Source of the DNA: Spirosoma lacussanchae
Lineage (GTDB): Bacteria; Bacteroidota; Bacteroidia; Cytophagales; Spirosomataceae
DNA length: 64,000 nt
Assembly: GCF_005870035.1 (NCBI RefSeq)
Contig: NZ_SWJG01000002.1
Location: 641,728 to 705,727, forward strand
Reading direction: 5' to 3'
A program made the translations under genes and the position numbers. The notes below the pieces were generated by a model that worked only from the letters and a program-made list of their open reading frames with translations, was not told the DNA's origin and searched no databases. Below are positions 41,979 through 54,082 of the stretch, one piece after another. Position 1 is the stretch's first letter. Each line of letters begins with the position of its first letter.

Positions 41979-43802
41979 CTAGTAGCGATACTTGGTGCCT
42001 TCGAAATCGTAGATCGTAATGCGCTGGCCGGTTTTTCCTTTGATCAGGATGATCCGGTCGGTCTGGGTTGTATCCATCCGCTGATAGTACGTAGCGTCTT
42101 TGGGCAGATACAGGTTCGTATACTGGGCGTCGATGATCGAGTGCGTCGTATACGTCTTTTCGATTTCATCGCGGGGGTTGGTACGCGCCGAGGGATACAG
42201 CACCGTATCGCCAGGCGCATACTGGCTGATGATTCGCTGGGCGGCTGTGTTGTACGGGTTTTCGATCCGGTAACGACCGTAGTAGGTGTATTTGGGCGCC
42301 TGATCCTCGTAGATCCGGTACAGCAGATCGCCGATGAAATAAGCCTGTACGAGCAGGATCGCCCCCAGCGTCAGCCGTAGGTAGGCGGGCTGCCGGAACA
42401 GCTGCTGGATAATAAGCCCTACCAGGGTCAGCGCATAGGGGAACGAAAAGCCCGAGTAGCGCTGGGTGATGCCGTAGGTATGTCCGTTTCGAACAGCAAA
42501 GGCGATCAGAACCAGCGTCGGAATGGTGCTACAGAGAACCATCAGATACAGGAAACGCCGTTCGGACCGGTCGTTATGGGCCACAAAGGCCTGGTAAAGC
42601 AGGTAATAGAGCAGGGGTAGGGCAGCCGCCACCACCAGCCGGGCCGACTGGATCGTGTACAGGGCCATACCGGCAACCAGCAGTATCGGCACCGCGACTT
42701 TCACCCAGGCGGGTGGCTGATTTTTCTGACCGAATCGAACGACCACCAGCAGAGCAATCAGGCCAAAACCAACGGCGATGACCAGGTTGCGGAACGCCAG
42801 CGTCTCGGCCGAAAGGCCGTTCGAGATCATGAACAGATCGGCCCAGACCGGTATCGACTTTTTCACAATATTGGCCAGCGTAGCCGGTAAAATGATTCCG
42901 AATCCGTTATTGTACGGGTTCGTCAGGGCCAGCCCGCCGTATAGCTTGGCCTGGTACGCCAGCGTAAAGAGGGTGTACTTACCTCCCCCATATACGAACC
43001 AGGGTAAAATCAGGCCGACAGCCCCGCCCACCGTACTCAGCCCAAAGCCGATGTAGGTCTTCAGATCCCGGTTGAAGAGCAGCAGATAGATGCCGTGGCA
43101 AAGAAAGACGGTGAAGGCCAGGTAGTGGCCCAGCGTCGCCAGCGCAAACGACAGGCCATAGCCTATATACAAGCCGATGGGCTGCCTGCCCTCCGCGCGT
43201 TTGTCGAGAATACGTAAAAACAGCCAGGTGCCCAGCAGACACAGAAAAATGGTCATGCAGTAGTTACGGGCCATATGACTGTAGGCGATGAAAAATGGCT
43301 CTACAGCCGCCAGCGCAGCTACAATCAGGGCCAGCGGCTGGGATTTCAGGTAACGTCTGACCAGGAGAAACAGTAAACCAACGATCAGGGTACTGAAAAT
43401 GATAGACGGCATCCGGATCGACAGATCGCTTAGACCAAACACTTCGATCCAGGCCCAGAGCAGCGCGTAGTGAGAGGCACTGTTACCAATATCGGTCTGA
43501 ATGATAGCCCGGATGTAATCGTTGAGCTGTTTAGGCTTCCAGAACTCCTGGGGGGTAAAATACACTTTACCGGGTGTATGGAACACATCGCGCTGGTTGG
43601 CGCCTTCCAGCGAAACGCCCTGGGTGTTGACCAGCGTGAACTTCTCGTCGAGGTAAAGACCGTGTACACTGGACTTATACAGCCGAAGGCCCAGCGCCAG
43701 GAGCAGAATCAGATAAATGGTCCATTGTGACCGACTGAGCGAAGCAAGTAAACCCGAACGGGATTCGTTCATTGTGCGGTTAGTAGCGGGTGATTGCAGC
43801 AT
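41979..43802 (-). CDS. GT39/ArnT-like membrane glycosyltransferase
   Basis: A 607-residue inner-membrane protein with about 12 hydrophobic segments. Met11 (43772) is an equally good start. 'HGLYLDEKFTLVNTQG' after the first helix fits the aspartate-glutamate (DE) site of PMT/ArnT-type transferases that use polyprenyl-phosphate sugars. 'AAVEPFFIAYSHMARNYCMT' is a typical second region. It would move a sugar from the lipid donor made by a GT2 enzyme to a periplasmic acceptor. Stop-to-start distance to the next gene is 74 bp. Confidence 0.8.
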   Translation of the reverse strand: MLQSPATNRTMNESRSGLLASLSRSQWTIYLILLLALGLRLYKSSVHGLYLDEKFTLVNTQGVSLEGANQRDVFHTPGKVYFTPQEFWKPKQLNDYIRAIIQTDIGNSASHYALLWAWIEVFGLSDLSIRMPSIIFSTLIVGLLFLLVRRYLKSQPLALIVAALAAVEPFFIAYSHMARNYCMTIFLCLLGTWLFLRILDKRAEGRQPIGLYIGYGLSFALATLGHYLAFTVFLCHGIYLLLFNRDLKTYIGFGLSTVGGAVGLILPWFVYGGGKYTLFTLAYQAKLYGGLALTNPYNNGFGIILPATLANIVKKSIPVWADLFMISNGLSAETLAFRNLVIAVGFGLIALLVVVRFGQKNQPPAWVKVAVPILLVAGMALYTIQSARLVVAAALPLLYYLLYQAFVAHNDRSERRFLYLMVLCSTIPTLVLIAFAVRNGHTYGITQRYSGFSFPYALTLVGLIIQQLFRQPAYLRLTLGAILLVQAYFIGDLLYRIYEDQAPKYTYYGRYRIENPYNTAAQRIISQYAPGDTVLYPSARTNPRDEIEKTYTTHSIIDAQYTNLYLPKDATYYQRMDTTQTDRIILIKGKTGQRITIYDFEGTKYRY

Positions 43803-43835
43803 ATTAGCGCAAAAGTAAGTCCGTACCTATCGCTT

Positions 43836-45893
43836 TTACAATTTAAGGATGGTGAATTCTACCCGCCGGTTCTGTTTCCGCTTTTCTTCGGTCTCGTTAC
43901 TGGCAATCGGTTTGCTGGGTCCCCAGGCTTTGGTTTGAATCCGGCTTTCGACAATGCCCTTGCCCGTCAGGTATTCTTTCACCACCCGAACGCGGTCCTG
44001 CGACAGCTTCATATTGGGTTCCCATTCGCCCTGGTTATCGGTATGCCCTTCAACGAGCAGCTCCATGGCGGGGTATTTTTCCAGCATGGCTACCACTCGG
44101 TCCAGCTCCACGCTGGCGCCCGGCAGGAGCGCAAACTCACTCTGCTGAAACAGCACATCGCGCATGATAATTTTCTGGCCCGGCTCGATCTTAACCAGGT
44201 ACAGGTTGCGCCGAATGTCGCGGAACCGTTTGTCTTTGCTCAAATCCAGGGTTTCGGTCGTGGGGAAATAGCCTTCGCGGCTGGCGGTCAGGTTATAAGT
44301 TTTCTGGGTGGGCAGAATGAGCTTGTACTCACCGGTCTCCGGGTTGTAATCTACCTTGCTGACGGCCTTGTTTTCGTTGAAAATGCCCGAGATGACCTCC
44401 GACGCAACGGGCTTTTTGCTTTGGGCGTCGAGCACCTGTCCCGATACAATGGCCACGGGGTCGGGTTTGATGGCCGGGTAGAGCTTGAGCCGGAAGATAT
44501 CGTCTTCGCCCATAGAGCCCGCCCGCGAGCTCAGGTAGGCAAAATCGCCCGAGGCCGGAATGGTGAAATAGCCGTCCCATTCGGGCGTGTTGATAGCTGG
44601 ACCCAGATTTTCGGGTTCGCTCCAGTTGCCCCATGAGTCATCGAGCCGGCGCGATACGAAGATGTCGCCATTGCCGAAACCGGGGTGCCCCATAGACGTG
44701 AAATAGAGTGTACGCCCATCGGCGGCCAGAAAAGGCGAACTCTCCGCATCGGCGGTATTGACGACGCCACCCAGCGAGACGGGCTCTGCCCAGGTCTTGT
44801 CGGGTAGTTGCAGCGACACATATAGGTCCCGGTTGCCACGAGTGTCCTTCCGCTGTACGGCCAGAATGATGGCCTGCCCGTCGGGCGAGACGCAGAACTC
44901 CAGCTGGTTATCTTCGTGCAGATTGTAGTTGTTGGCGATTTTACACTCAACCGGTTGCGACCAGCCTGCCTTGGTCCGGATTGACCTGGAGATGCCGAAC
45001 GACATAGAACCGTTGGGCTGGTATACATTGATGAGGTAGGCTGTTCGCCCGTCGGGAGCCATGCCGCTGATGGCATTGTCGCCCGCGTTATTGATCGGGG
45101 AGCCCATGTTAATAGCCTCGTTCCAGCTGGCGGGATTGCCACCACTGGCCGACGCGAGTGTTGAGTACCAGACGTCCTGATGCTCCGCTCCCCCGATGTT
45201 GGCTTTGTTCAACCCCCGCGTAAAATACAGCGTACGCCCATCGGGTGAGATCACAGGAGCTACTTCCTGCCCCGGCGAGTTGACGGTTTTACCGAGGTTT
45301 TCTTTCTGAATTTCCTTAGGCGTATTGGCCGACACATTGATGCCAACGGTAACGGGGCTGGTATCTTCTGAAATGCCGATGGCATCGATCTGGTTCATGC
45401 CTTTCAGGGCCGCCCCGTTGATGACCACTTTGATCTGATGACACACATAGGTAGGGTTAGTCGGGAAGATACGCAGCAGCGGGTCCTGACGCGGCTGGTT
45501 TCCCGCATTCTGGTACACCACATGTTCCTGTTTGTTTTCATCCAGCACAATGACCCGAACCACGGCGCCAGGATTGATATTCTCGGCAACGACGATCTGG
45601 CGGGCGCGGATGGGTTTGTCGAACCCAACCTGCACCCACTCGTCGGTGGTTCCATCTGGATAGAACGGAGCCCAGGCGCAGGGGGTGGCTCCCAGTTGCA
45701 GCGGTTTGTTAGGACGCCCCAGCGCCTGTGATGCCTTAAACTGGTCGCCGGTCGTTTCGCTTTTCTTTTCTGACGAAACACCTACCACGCGGCTGGCCCA
45801 TTGTAGCGTGCCCCGGCTGGCGGTTTGTGCCGAACCCGCCAGGGTAAGGCTTAGCAAACCACCAATCAGGGTCAGAAGACGCTGCGTACACAT
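43836..45893 (-). CDS. OmpA-family protein with PD40 (WD40-like) propeller
   Basis: A 685-residue envelope protein with a signal peptide (ends SAQ). An N-terminal domain (about 30-190) of discoidin-like character is followed by a PD40 propeller (about 215-470) with repeated 'PDGRTLYFT'-type motifs, a carboxypeptidase-regulatory-like domain ('VSGQVLDAQSKKPVASEV', about 485-560), and a C-terminal OmpA peptidoglycan-binding domain (about 575-685; LLVEGHTDNQGEWEPNMKLS, 'NRRVEFTIL'). It is expected to link outer membrane and cell wall. Same layout as the type IX-associated PorE-like proteins, but this identification is not certain. Confidence 0.88.
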   Translation of the reverse strand: MCTQRLLTLIGGLLSLTLAGSAQTASRGTLQWASRVVGVSSEKKSETTGDQFKASQALGRPNKPLQLGATPCAWAPFYPDGTTDEWVQVGFDKPIRARQIVVAENINPGAVVRVIVLDENKQEHVVYQNAGNQPRQDPLLRIFPTNPTYVCHQIKVVINGAALKGMNQIDAIGISEDTSPVTVGINVSANTPKEIQKENLGKTVNSPGQEVAPVISPDGRTLYFTRGLNKANIGGAEHQDVWYSTLASASGGNPASWNEAINMGSPINNAGDNAISGMAPDGRTAYLINVYQPNGSMSFGISRSIRTKAGWSQPVECKIANNYNLHEDNQLEFCVSPDGQAIILAVQRKDTRGNRDLYVSLQLPDKTWAEPVSLGGVVNTADAESSPFLAADGRTLYFTSMGHPGFGNGDIFVSRRLDDSWGNWSEPENLGPAINTPEWDGYFTIPASGDFAYLSSRAGSMGEDDIFRLKLYPAIKPDPVAIVSGQVLDAQSKKPVASEVISGIFNENKAVSKVDYNPETGEYKLILPTQKTYNLTASREGYFPTTETLDLSKDKRFRDIRRNLYLVKIEPGQKIIMRDVLFQQSEFALLPGASVELDRVVAMLEKYPAMELLVEGHTDNQGEWEPNMKLSQDRVRVVKEYLTGKGIVESRIQTKAWGPSKPIASNETEEKRKQNRRVEFTILKL

Positions 45894-46010
45894 GTGAAGT
45901 CTATATTGAATAAAAACAGCTGATCGGCAACCCCCGAACCGCCGTTGGCAGGGCCAGTTTCAGGGTGTCGTTCCGTACCATACGTCAGCCAATACTCAAA
46001 AATAGCAAAC

Positions 46011-47423
46011 TTAATTAGTCATTACCCGATACTCCCAGGGTTTCATGGCAACACTCATGGCGGGTTGCAGCGTTACGGGCTGATGCTGAAAGACTTCGGT
46101 GTAGGTGCCTTCGAATCCCGACCCGTTAAGGCGTACTTCCTGTGGCTGGTTGCTCAGGTTGAGCAGCACCACCACCCGATCGTTGTCCCGCTGGCGGTAA
46201 AAGGCATAGACCTTATCGTCGTGATCGGTCTGGATTTTTACCAGTTTCCCACCGGCTGGTCCGTTCCACAGGGCCGTATTCCGGTGTTTAAGTGTAAGCA
46301 GCGCCTTGATAAAATCACTCTTGCTGTAGTTGCCCCAGGGTATTGAGTCTTTCTCAAAAAAAGCCAGCCGCTTATTCAGGTTCGACTCCATGCCGTTGTA
46401 GACCAGTGGCATCCCTTCCAGCGTGCTGCTAAGAACGATGAACGCATTGGCCGCGGGACCGAACGACTCGGCCAGGGTTCCGTTCCAGCTGTTCTCGTCG
46501 TGGTTCTGGGTGAACAGCATCTGGTAATACCAGGCCGGAAACCGTTTCTGGTTGGCCAGCCGCAGCGAATCGATCTTGTCGGCCGTACGCGCGCCTTTGG
46601 CCACTGCCTTCATCATGGTATGCATGCTCCAGCCGTAATTCATGTTGAAGCAACTCTTGAAGTGATCCGGTTCATCTTCCCATTCGGCCAGCATGAAAAC
46701 GGGCTTGATTTTATCCAGCTGGGGGCGAAGCTCGGCCCAGAAGTCGTTCGGTACAAAACCGGCCACATCGCAGCGGTACCCGTCAATATCACATTCCTTG
46801 ATCCAGTACTGCATGGCTTCGATCATACCCCGGCGCATGTCCGGGTTGTCGTAGTTGAGGTCAACGACATCGGTCCAGTCGGTCGGTTTTTTCGTTTTCG
46901 GATCGATAGGTGCAATCATTTTTCCGTTGACCTGCGTGTACCAGTCCGGATGCTGCTGGGTCCAGACATGGTCCCAGCCGGTATGGTTCGGTACCCAGTC
47001 CAGGATGACCCGCAGGCCGAGCGCGTGAGCCCGGTTGACCAGGGCTTTGAAATCGGCGAGGGTTCCGTAGGCGGGGTTAACGGCCTTGTAGTCGGCAACG
47101 GCGTAGGGGCTACCCAGCGTGCCTTTTTTATTTTTCTGGCTGATCGGGTAGATGGGCATGAGCCAGATAATATCGACACCCAGTTCTTTCAGGCGGGGGA
47201 GCTGGGCTTCAACGGCTTTGAAATTGCCTTCGGGAGAGAACTGACGGGTATTTACTTCGTATATGGTAGCGTTTCTGGCCCAGTCGGGAGCCGGCGGAGG
47301 AGTCGACTCAGGGGCTGACGCGCTGGTAGAAGTTGTCGTGGTTTCAGCTTGTTTTTGTTCATTGCGGCAGGCCGTTGCCAGGGTCAACAAACTAAGGGCA
47401 ACGGCCAGATGGGTTTTCTTCAT
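46011..47423 (-). CDS. Alpha-amylase family glycosidase lipoprotein (GH13)
   Basis: A 470-residue secreted lipoprotein (lipobox LATAC near residue 19), acting in the periplasm or on the surface on alpha-glucans. TIM-barrel GH13 motifs: 'ILDWVPNHTGW' (region I), nucleophile Asp in 'GYRCDVAGFVP' (II), acid/base Glu in 'FMLAEWEDE' (III) and the transition-state Asp in 'FTQNHDENSWNG' (IV). A C-terminal beta domain ends the chain. No SusCD partner is nearby. Confidence 0.92.
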   Translation of the reverse strand: MKKTHLAVALSLLTLATACRNEQKQAETTTTSTSASAPESTPPPAPDWARNATIYEVNTRQFSPEGNFKAVEAQLPRLKELGVDIIWLMPIYPISQKNKKGTLGSPYAVADYKAVNPAYGTLADFKALVNRAHALGLRVILDWVPNHTGWDHVWTQQHPDWYTQVNGKMIAPIDPKTKKPTDWTDVVDLNYDNPDMRRGMIEAMQYWIKECDIDGYRCDVAGFVPNDFWAELRPQLDKIKPVFMLAEWEDEPDHFKSCFNMNYGWSMHTMMKAVAKGARTADKIDSLRLANQKRFPAWYYQMLFTQNHDENSWNGTLAESFGPAANAFIVLSSTLEGMPLVYNGMESNLNKRLAFFEKDSIPWGNYSKSDFIKALLTLKHRNTALWNGPAGGKLVKIQTDHDDKVYAFYRQRDNDRVVVLLNLSNQPQEVRLNGSGFEGTYTEVFQHQPVTLQPAMSVAMKPWEYRVMTN

Positions 47424-47483
47424 AAACAGTTCTGTTGTTAGGTCGCCGTAAAGCGCGCTACGTTACGGGGTTGTTTGTCGCAC

Positions 47484-50350
<2,867 letters not shown>

Positions 50351-50383
50351 CTGTTTACTAGCTATTTCCCGCTTAATTTCCTG

Positions 50384-50391
50384 TAACTTTG
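50384..50391 (+). promoter_or_regulatory. Candidate -7 element TAACTTTG ahead of dapA
   Basis: TAACTTTG matches TAnnTTTG exactly, 27 bp before the chosen dapA ATG (50419). A loose TTTA at 50364-50367, 16 bp upstream, could be the -33 element. Confidence 0.45.
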
Positions 50392-50418
50392 TTGTCAAAT
50401 TAGTCCGTGCGGCACATC

Positions 50419-51318
50419 ATGACCACTCAATTTCACGGCGTTGGCGTCGCCATTGTGACGCCCTTCAACGCTGATCATTCCATTGACTTCGACGGCTTCG
50501 GCCGCATCATCCGGCATGTCTCCGACGGGGGCGTCCGGTATATCGTCCTGCAGGGCACTACCGGCGAGTCGCCAACGGTGACCAAGCAGGAGAAAGCCCA
50601 GCTGCTTCAATACCTTAAAGAAAACAACCCCCGTCACCTGCCCATCGTATTCGGGGTCGGTGGTAACGTGACGGCCGATGTGGTATCGGGTATGAAATCC
50701 ATCGATTTTGAAGGGGTCGATGCTATCCTGTCGGTTTGCCCGTATTACAACAAACCTGGCAAACGGGGCGTCATCGAGCACTTTACGCGCGTGGCCGATG
50801 CCAGCCCGGTTCCGGTTATTCTCTATAATATTCCGTTCCGGACGGGCATCAACATGACGGCAGAAACGATCTGCGAACTGGCGCAGCACCCCAACATCAT
50901 CGGGGTGAAAGAAGCCTCCTGCGTGATTGAACAGTGTATGGAGATCGTGCGTGATAAACCCGACGATTTTCTGCTCATTTCGGGCGACGATGTGCAGGGT
51001 GTTCCGATTATCAGCATTGGTGGCGTAGGCGTCATGTCGGTCATCGCCAATGCGTTTCCGGCGAAGTTCTCAGCCATGATTGATGCGGCCCTACAGGGCG
51101 ACTTTGCATTGGCCCAGAAAGAACTTGGCCATTTCCTGCGTATTGATCCGCTGCTCTACGAAGAAGGCAACCCCGTTGGGGTAAAGAGTATCCTGGAGAT
51201 CATGGGGCTGATTTCGGCCGAGGTTCGTCTACCCCTCATGCGTGCTTCCGATGAGCTGAGCGAACGCCAGCGGGCCGTACTGCAACGCGATGGGCTGCTG
51301 GAACTGGTAACCCAATAA
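50419..51318 (+). CDS. dapA: 4-hydroxy-tetrahydrodipicolinate synthase
   Basis: A 299-residue TIM-barrel lyase, first committed step of lysine and diaminopimelate synthesis (aspartate semialdehyde plus pyruvate). ATG at 50419 fits family start 'GVGVAIVTPFNADHSIDFDG'; a GTG 12 bp upstream adds four residues. Motifs: 'LQGTTGESPTVTKQEK', the catalytic Tyr in 'VILYNIPFRTGINM', and Schiff-base Lys in 'NIIGVKEASC'. It follows ligA by 68 bp but has its own -7 element. Confidence 0.97.
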   Translation: MTTQFHGVGVAIVTPFNADHSIDFDGFGRIIRHVSDGGVRYIVLQGTTGESPTVTKQEKAQLLQYLKENNPRHLPIVFGVGGNVTADVVSGMKSIDFEGVDAILSVCPYYNKPGKRGVIEHFTRVADASPVPVILYNIPFRTGINMTAETICELAQHPNIIGVKEASCVIEQCMEIVRDKPDDFLLISGDDVQGVPIISIGGVGVMSVIANAFPAKFSAMIDAALQGDFALAQKELGHFLRIDPLLYEEGNPVGVKSILEIMGLISAEVRLPLMRASDELSERQRAVLQRDGLLELVTQ

Positions 51319-51336
51319 ACAGTCAGACTGATAAGC

Positions 51337-51375
51337 CAGGAGCGCCGGACCCGCCAGGTCTGGCGCTCCTGTTGT
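51337..51375 (+). terminator. Rho-independent terminator of dapA
   Basis: Arms 51337-51351 and 51357-51371 pair over 15 bp with one wobble around CGCCA, followed by TTGTTT. It lies 18 bp beyond the dapA stop codon. Confidence 0.85.
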
Positions 51376-51465
51376 TTACGGACCACACCTGCATCTGGTA
51401 GCTGGTGCGGGTAACAGTCATCCAGCCAAACCATGCAGGTTCAGCTGGATGACCAGAAAGGCGAT

Positions 51466-51660
51466 TTAAACGTTGCGCCGGCCGCCCCCGAAGAGTTTGG
51501 ATACCAGCCAGATGATCAGAACAAGTACAATAACTACGCCTATAATGCCTGTATAGGCACCGGCTTTAAAAATATCACCAACGAGTTCACAACTGGTCAG
51601 CGAGAAAGTGAGCAGCAAGGCCACAGCGGCCATGGGGAAGAAACGGAGCAGAGTTTTCAT
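51466..51660 (-). CDS. Small membrane lipoprotein
   Basis: A 64-residue protein with a lipobox (FSLTSCELVG; Cys near residue 28), one C-terminal transmembrane segment (about 40-57, GIIGVVIVLVLIIWLVSKL) and a basic tail GGGRRNV. This short two-part arrangement recurs in Bacteroidota as an uncharacterised family. Function unknown. The ATG at 51660 is the natural start. Confidence 0.75.
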   Translation of the reverse strand: MKTLLRFFPMAAVALLLTFSLTSCELVGDIFKAGAYTGIIGVVIVLVLIIWLVSKLFGGGRRNV

Positions 51661-51693
51661 GAACGTTGACTGTCAGTACTGTATAGATGTTAA

Positions 51694-51708
51694 AGGGCCA
51701 GCCGGCCC
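51694..51708 (-). terminator. Weak hairpin downstream of the DUF5916 gene
   Basis: On the minus strand GGGCC pairs with GGCCC around a 4-nt loop and is followed by TTT, 46 bp past the stop of the gene ending at 51755. The stem is short, so this is tentative. Confidence 0.35.
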
Positions 51709-51754
51709 GTTTTCATCTAACCAGCCCCACCCGCGTTTGTTCGACTACGCCGGA

Positions 51755-53959
51755 TCAGATGTTCCACCAGTATGTCCATTTGAGCACCAGCGCCCGGTTT
51801 CTGACCGAGAACAGGCCGGGCACATCCTGCCCAATCTGAGCGGCACCGGGCAGGTAGTTGTCGGTGTAAACCAGGAAAAAATCAGAGGCTGGCTTGTACC
51901 GCCACTGAACCCGGGCGTTTACGTTCATATTCTGCTGCTGCTCGTTGTACTGCACGAACGTAGTCAAGTATAGGGTGTTGGTCATCGTTACATCGAACCG
52001 CGGACCAACCAGCCAGAACGTTGTCTGGCCCCAGGGCTGGGGTAGCCGGATATCGTTGTAGCTGGCGCTTACCGCCAGACTGACATAGGGCTGAAACCGG
52101 TAACCGGCATCGGCGGTCAGGTTCAGGCGGGTGCCGTTGGCGTAATAGCCGCCGTATCGGGACGTGAACCCGTACGTGAATAAACTCTGAGGTTTTGAGA
52201 TAAACTGGGTGCCCCAGGCATTCCAGCGGTGTTCAGTGCCGGTATTCAGCGTTGCGCGGTTAGTGTTTGTCGGATCGAACGGACTCAGCAGCCGTACGAA
52301 GTCAGTGGCTACCCAGCCCGTCAGCGTGGCCCGGCTGCGGAACGTGATCAGGTAACTCAGCAGGCTTTCACTGTCACTTTTACGCCCTTCCGGATCGAAA
52401 AAATGGGTAGACTGAACCTGGGGGCCATGGCTCAGCACCTGGCTGCCGCTGGGGAAGAAGGTGTAGCCAACAGTGCCGGTAGCCCGCTGATACCCCCGGC
52501 GTGGCACATAGCCCGCTTCGGCCGTATAATTTTTACCTACTGCTTCGAGCTGACCGCCAATGAGCCACTGCCGGCTGTTGTACTGGAGATTACCGGCATA
52601 GACGGCATCGCTGCCCGAAGCCCCCGGCTGAAACGATTTCAGGAATAGGGCTTTCCCCGACCACAGGTTATTGGATGACGCCAGGTTGTACTCGACGCCC
52701 AGATTCCGATTATACCGGGAGTAGGCCGGGACATCGGCAACGGGCTGGTAGTTCAGCGATTGCTTATTGACAAACAGAACGCCGATGTTCGAGCGGGCAA
52801 AGATGCGCCGTTGCAGGGCTAGTACGGCAAAGTTCTGCGCGGGCAGGGCCAGGTCATCTACCCGTCCCGTCTGCATGTCCATCAGCCCCAGTCGCCAGTC
52901 TTTGTTGAGCTTGCCGCTCAAACGGGCTCCGAACCGGATTGGAACCCCGCCCAGCCCGATTCTCCGGCTGAAGAACGGACGTATGGTCGCGTAACCGAAG
53001 TTGGTGAACTGATCGCCGTTTTCAAGAAAAAACTGCCGCCGTTCCGGAAAGAACAGCTCGAAGCGGTCGAGGTTGGTCACCTGCTGGTCAACGTCAACCT
53101 GCGAGAAGTCAGGGTTGACCGTCAGGTCCAGATTCAGCGAGGAGGTAACGGCTACTTTGGCATCCAGCCCGGCATCGAAGCGGCCCGTGGTCGGTATGCT
53201 GCGTTCGTAATCGCGCGTCAGGCCCGCCAGCATGTACGGAATGATGGAAATATTAGGACCGGGGTTTGGGGGAGGCTGGTCCCAGACGAGTACGCCCGTA
53301 TAAGCCAGCGATGCCGTCGGGAACTGCCGCTGAACGGGTGCCCAGGCCGACTTCTCGGTCGTTTTAAGGTCCTGGCGGCTGAAGTTGATGCCCCAGCGGG
53401 TGATGCCCTGTTTATAACGAATAGTTTTGAACGGAATCGCCATTTCCAGCACATACCGGTCCGGATAGTTACGGACCGACGATGTCCACTTGTTATCCCA
53501 GCTCAGGTTGGCTTTGCTACCTTCGTACAGGAGCCCATCCCACTGCGCTCCAACGGCGTTGGTGCCGAAGGTGAACCCGTTGGTCTGGTCGTCGAAGGTA
53601 TCCATGAAAAAGATAAAGTTGTCATTGCGGCCGAAGTTCCAGTCGCGCCGGAGCGACTCGACAATGTAAGGCCCCGACCGGTTACCGTGGTGACAAACGG
53701 CACTCAGATACAAATTTCGGTCATCGTAGGTCATACGCACCTCGGTTTGAACCTGTGCCCGACTGGTATCCATAGGCAGCACCATCCAGAAATTATCGGC
53801 TACCTCGGCGTCCTGCCAGGCGGGTTCATCGACCTGACCATCGACCACCACCGGCGAAGCGGCCCGGCTGATGTGAAGCTGGTATGACTCATTCTTTTTC
53901 TGTGCCAGCAGAGGAACGCTGAGCAGCAGGGGGATTAACGAAAGCAGTAGAGGTCGCAC
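51755..53959 (-). CDS. DUF5916 protein with CBM9-like N-terminal domain
   Basis: A 734-residue exported protein. Signal peptide (ends LLAQ); a carbohydrate-binding family 9-like domain (about 30-220) with 'VVDGQVDEPAWQDAE' and 'VRMTYDDRNLYLSAVCHHG' as classic openings; then the DUF5916 region (about 230-734), beta-strand-rich and ending in an aromatic 'WTYWWNI', as in outer-membrane beta barrels. Family function unknown, perhaps glycan or hydrophobic compound binding at the surface. Stands alone on the minus strand. Confidence 0.87.
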   Translation of the reverse strand: MRPLLLSLIPLLLSVPLLAQKKNESYQLHISRAASPVVVDGQVDEPAWQDAEVADNFWMVLPMDTSRAQVQTEVRMTYDDRNLYLSAVCHHGNRSGPYIVESLRRDWNFGRNDNFIFFMDTFDDQTNGFTFGTNAVGAQWDGLLYEGSKANLSWDNKWTSSVRNYPDRYVLEMAIPFKTIRYKQGITRWGINFSRQDLKTTEKSAWAPVQRQFPTASLAYTGVLVWDQPPPNPGPNISIIPYMLAGLTRDYERSIPTTGRFDAGLDAKVAVTSSLNLDLTVNPDFSQVDVDQQVTNLDRFELFFPERRQFFLENGDQFTNFGYATIRPFFSRRIGLGGVPIRFGARLSGKLNKDWRLGLMDMQTGRVDDLALPAQNFAVLALQRRIFARSNIGVLFVNKQSLNYQPVADVPAYSRYNRNLGVEYNLASSNNLWSGKALFLKSFQPGASGSDAVYAGNLQYNSRQWLIGGQLEAVGKNYTAEAGYVPRRGYQRATGTVGYTFFPSGSQVLSHGPQVQSTHFFDPEGRKSDSESLLSYLITFRSRATLTGWVATDFVRLLSPFDPTNTNRATLNTGTEHRWNAWGTQFISKPQSLFTYGFTSRYGGYYANGTRLNLTADAGYRFQPYVSLAVSASYNDIRLPQPWGQTTFWLVGPRFDVTMTNTLYLTTFVQYNEQQQNMNVNARVQWRYKPASDFFLVYTDNYLPGAAQIGQDVPGLFSVRNRALVLKWTYWWNI

Positions 53960-54031
53960 TAATCAATGGGATTGGCGTATATGGATGAAGAAGTACCGGG
54001 TTGACTAATTATACCGGATAGGTAATACAAA

Positions 54032-54059
54032 GACGCAACGACCCGGGGGCCGTTGCGTC
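54032..54059. repeat. Hairpin GACGCAACG/CGTTGCGTC, terminator or repeat relative
   Basis: GACGCAACG (54032-54040) and CGTTGCGTC (54051-54059) pair over nine bases. Placed 23 bp downstream of the M14 gene's stop, it can act as its terminator (TTTG follows on the minus strand). It shares AGACGCAAC with the palindromic element at 28826-28907, which may make it a member of the same family. Confidence 0.5.
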
Positions 54060-54082
54060 CTGCCTAGCTGGTTTACACCGTA

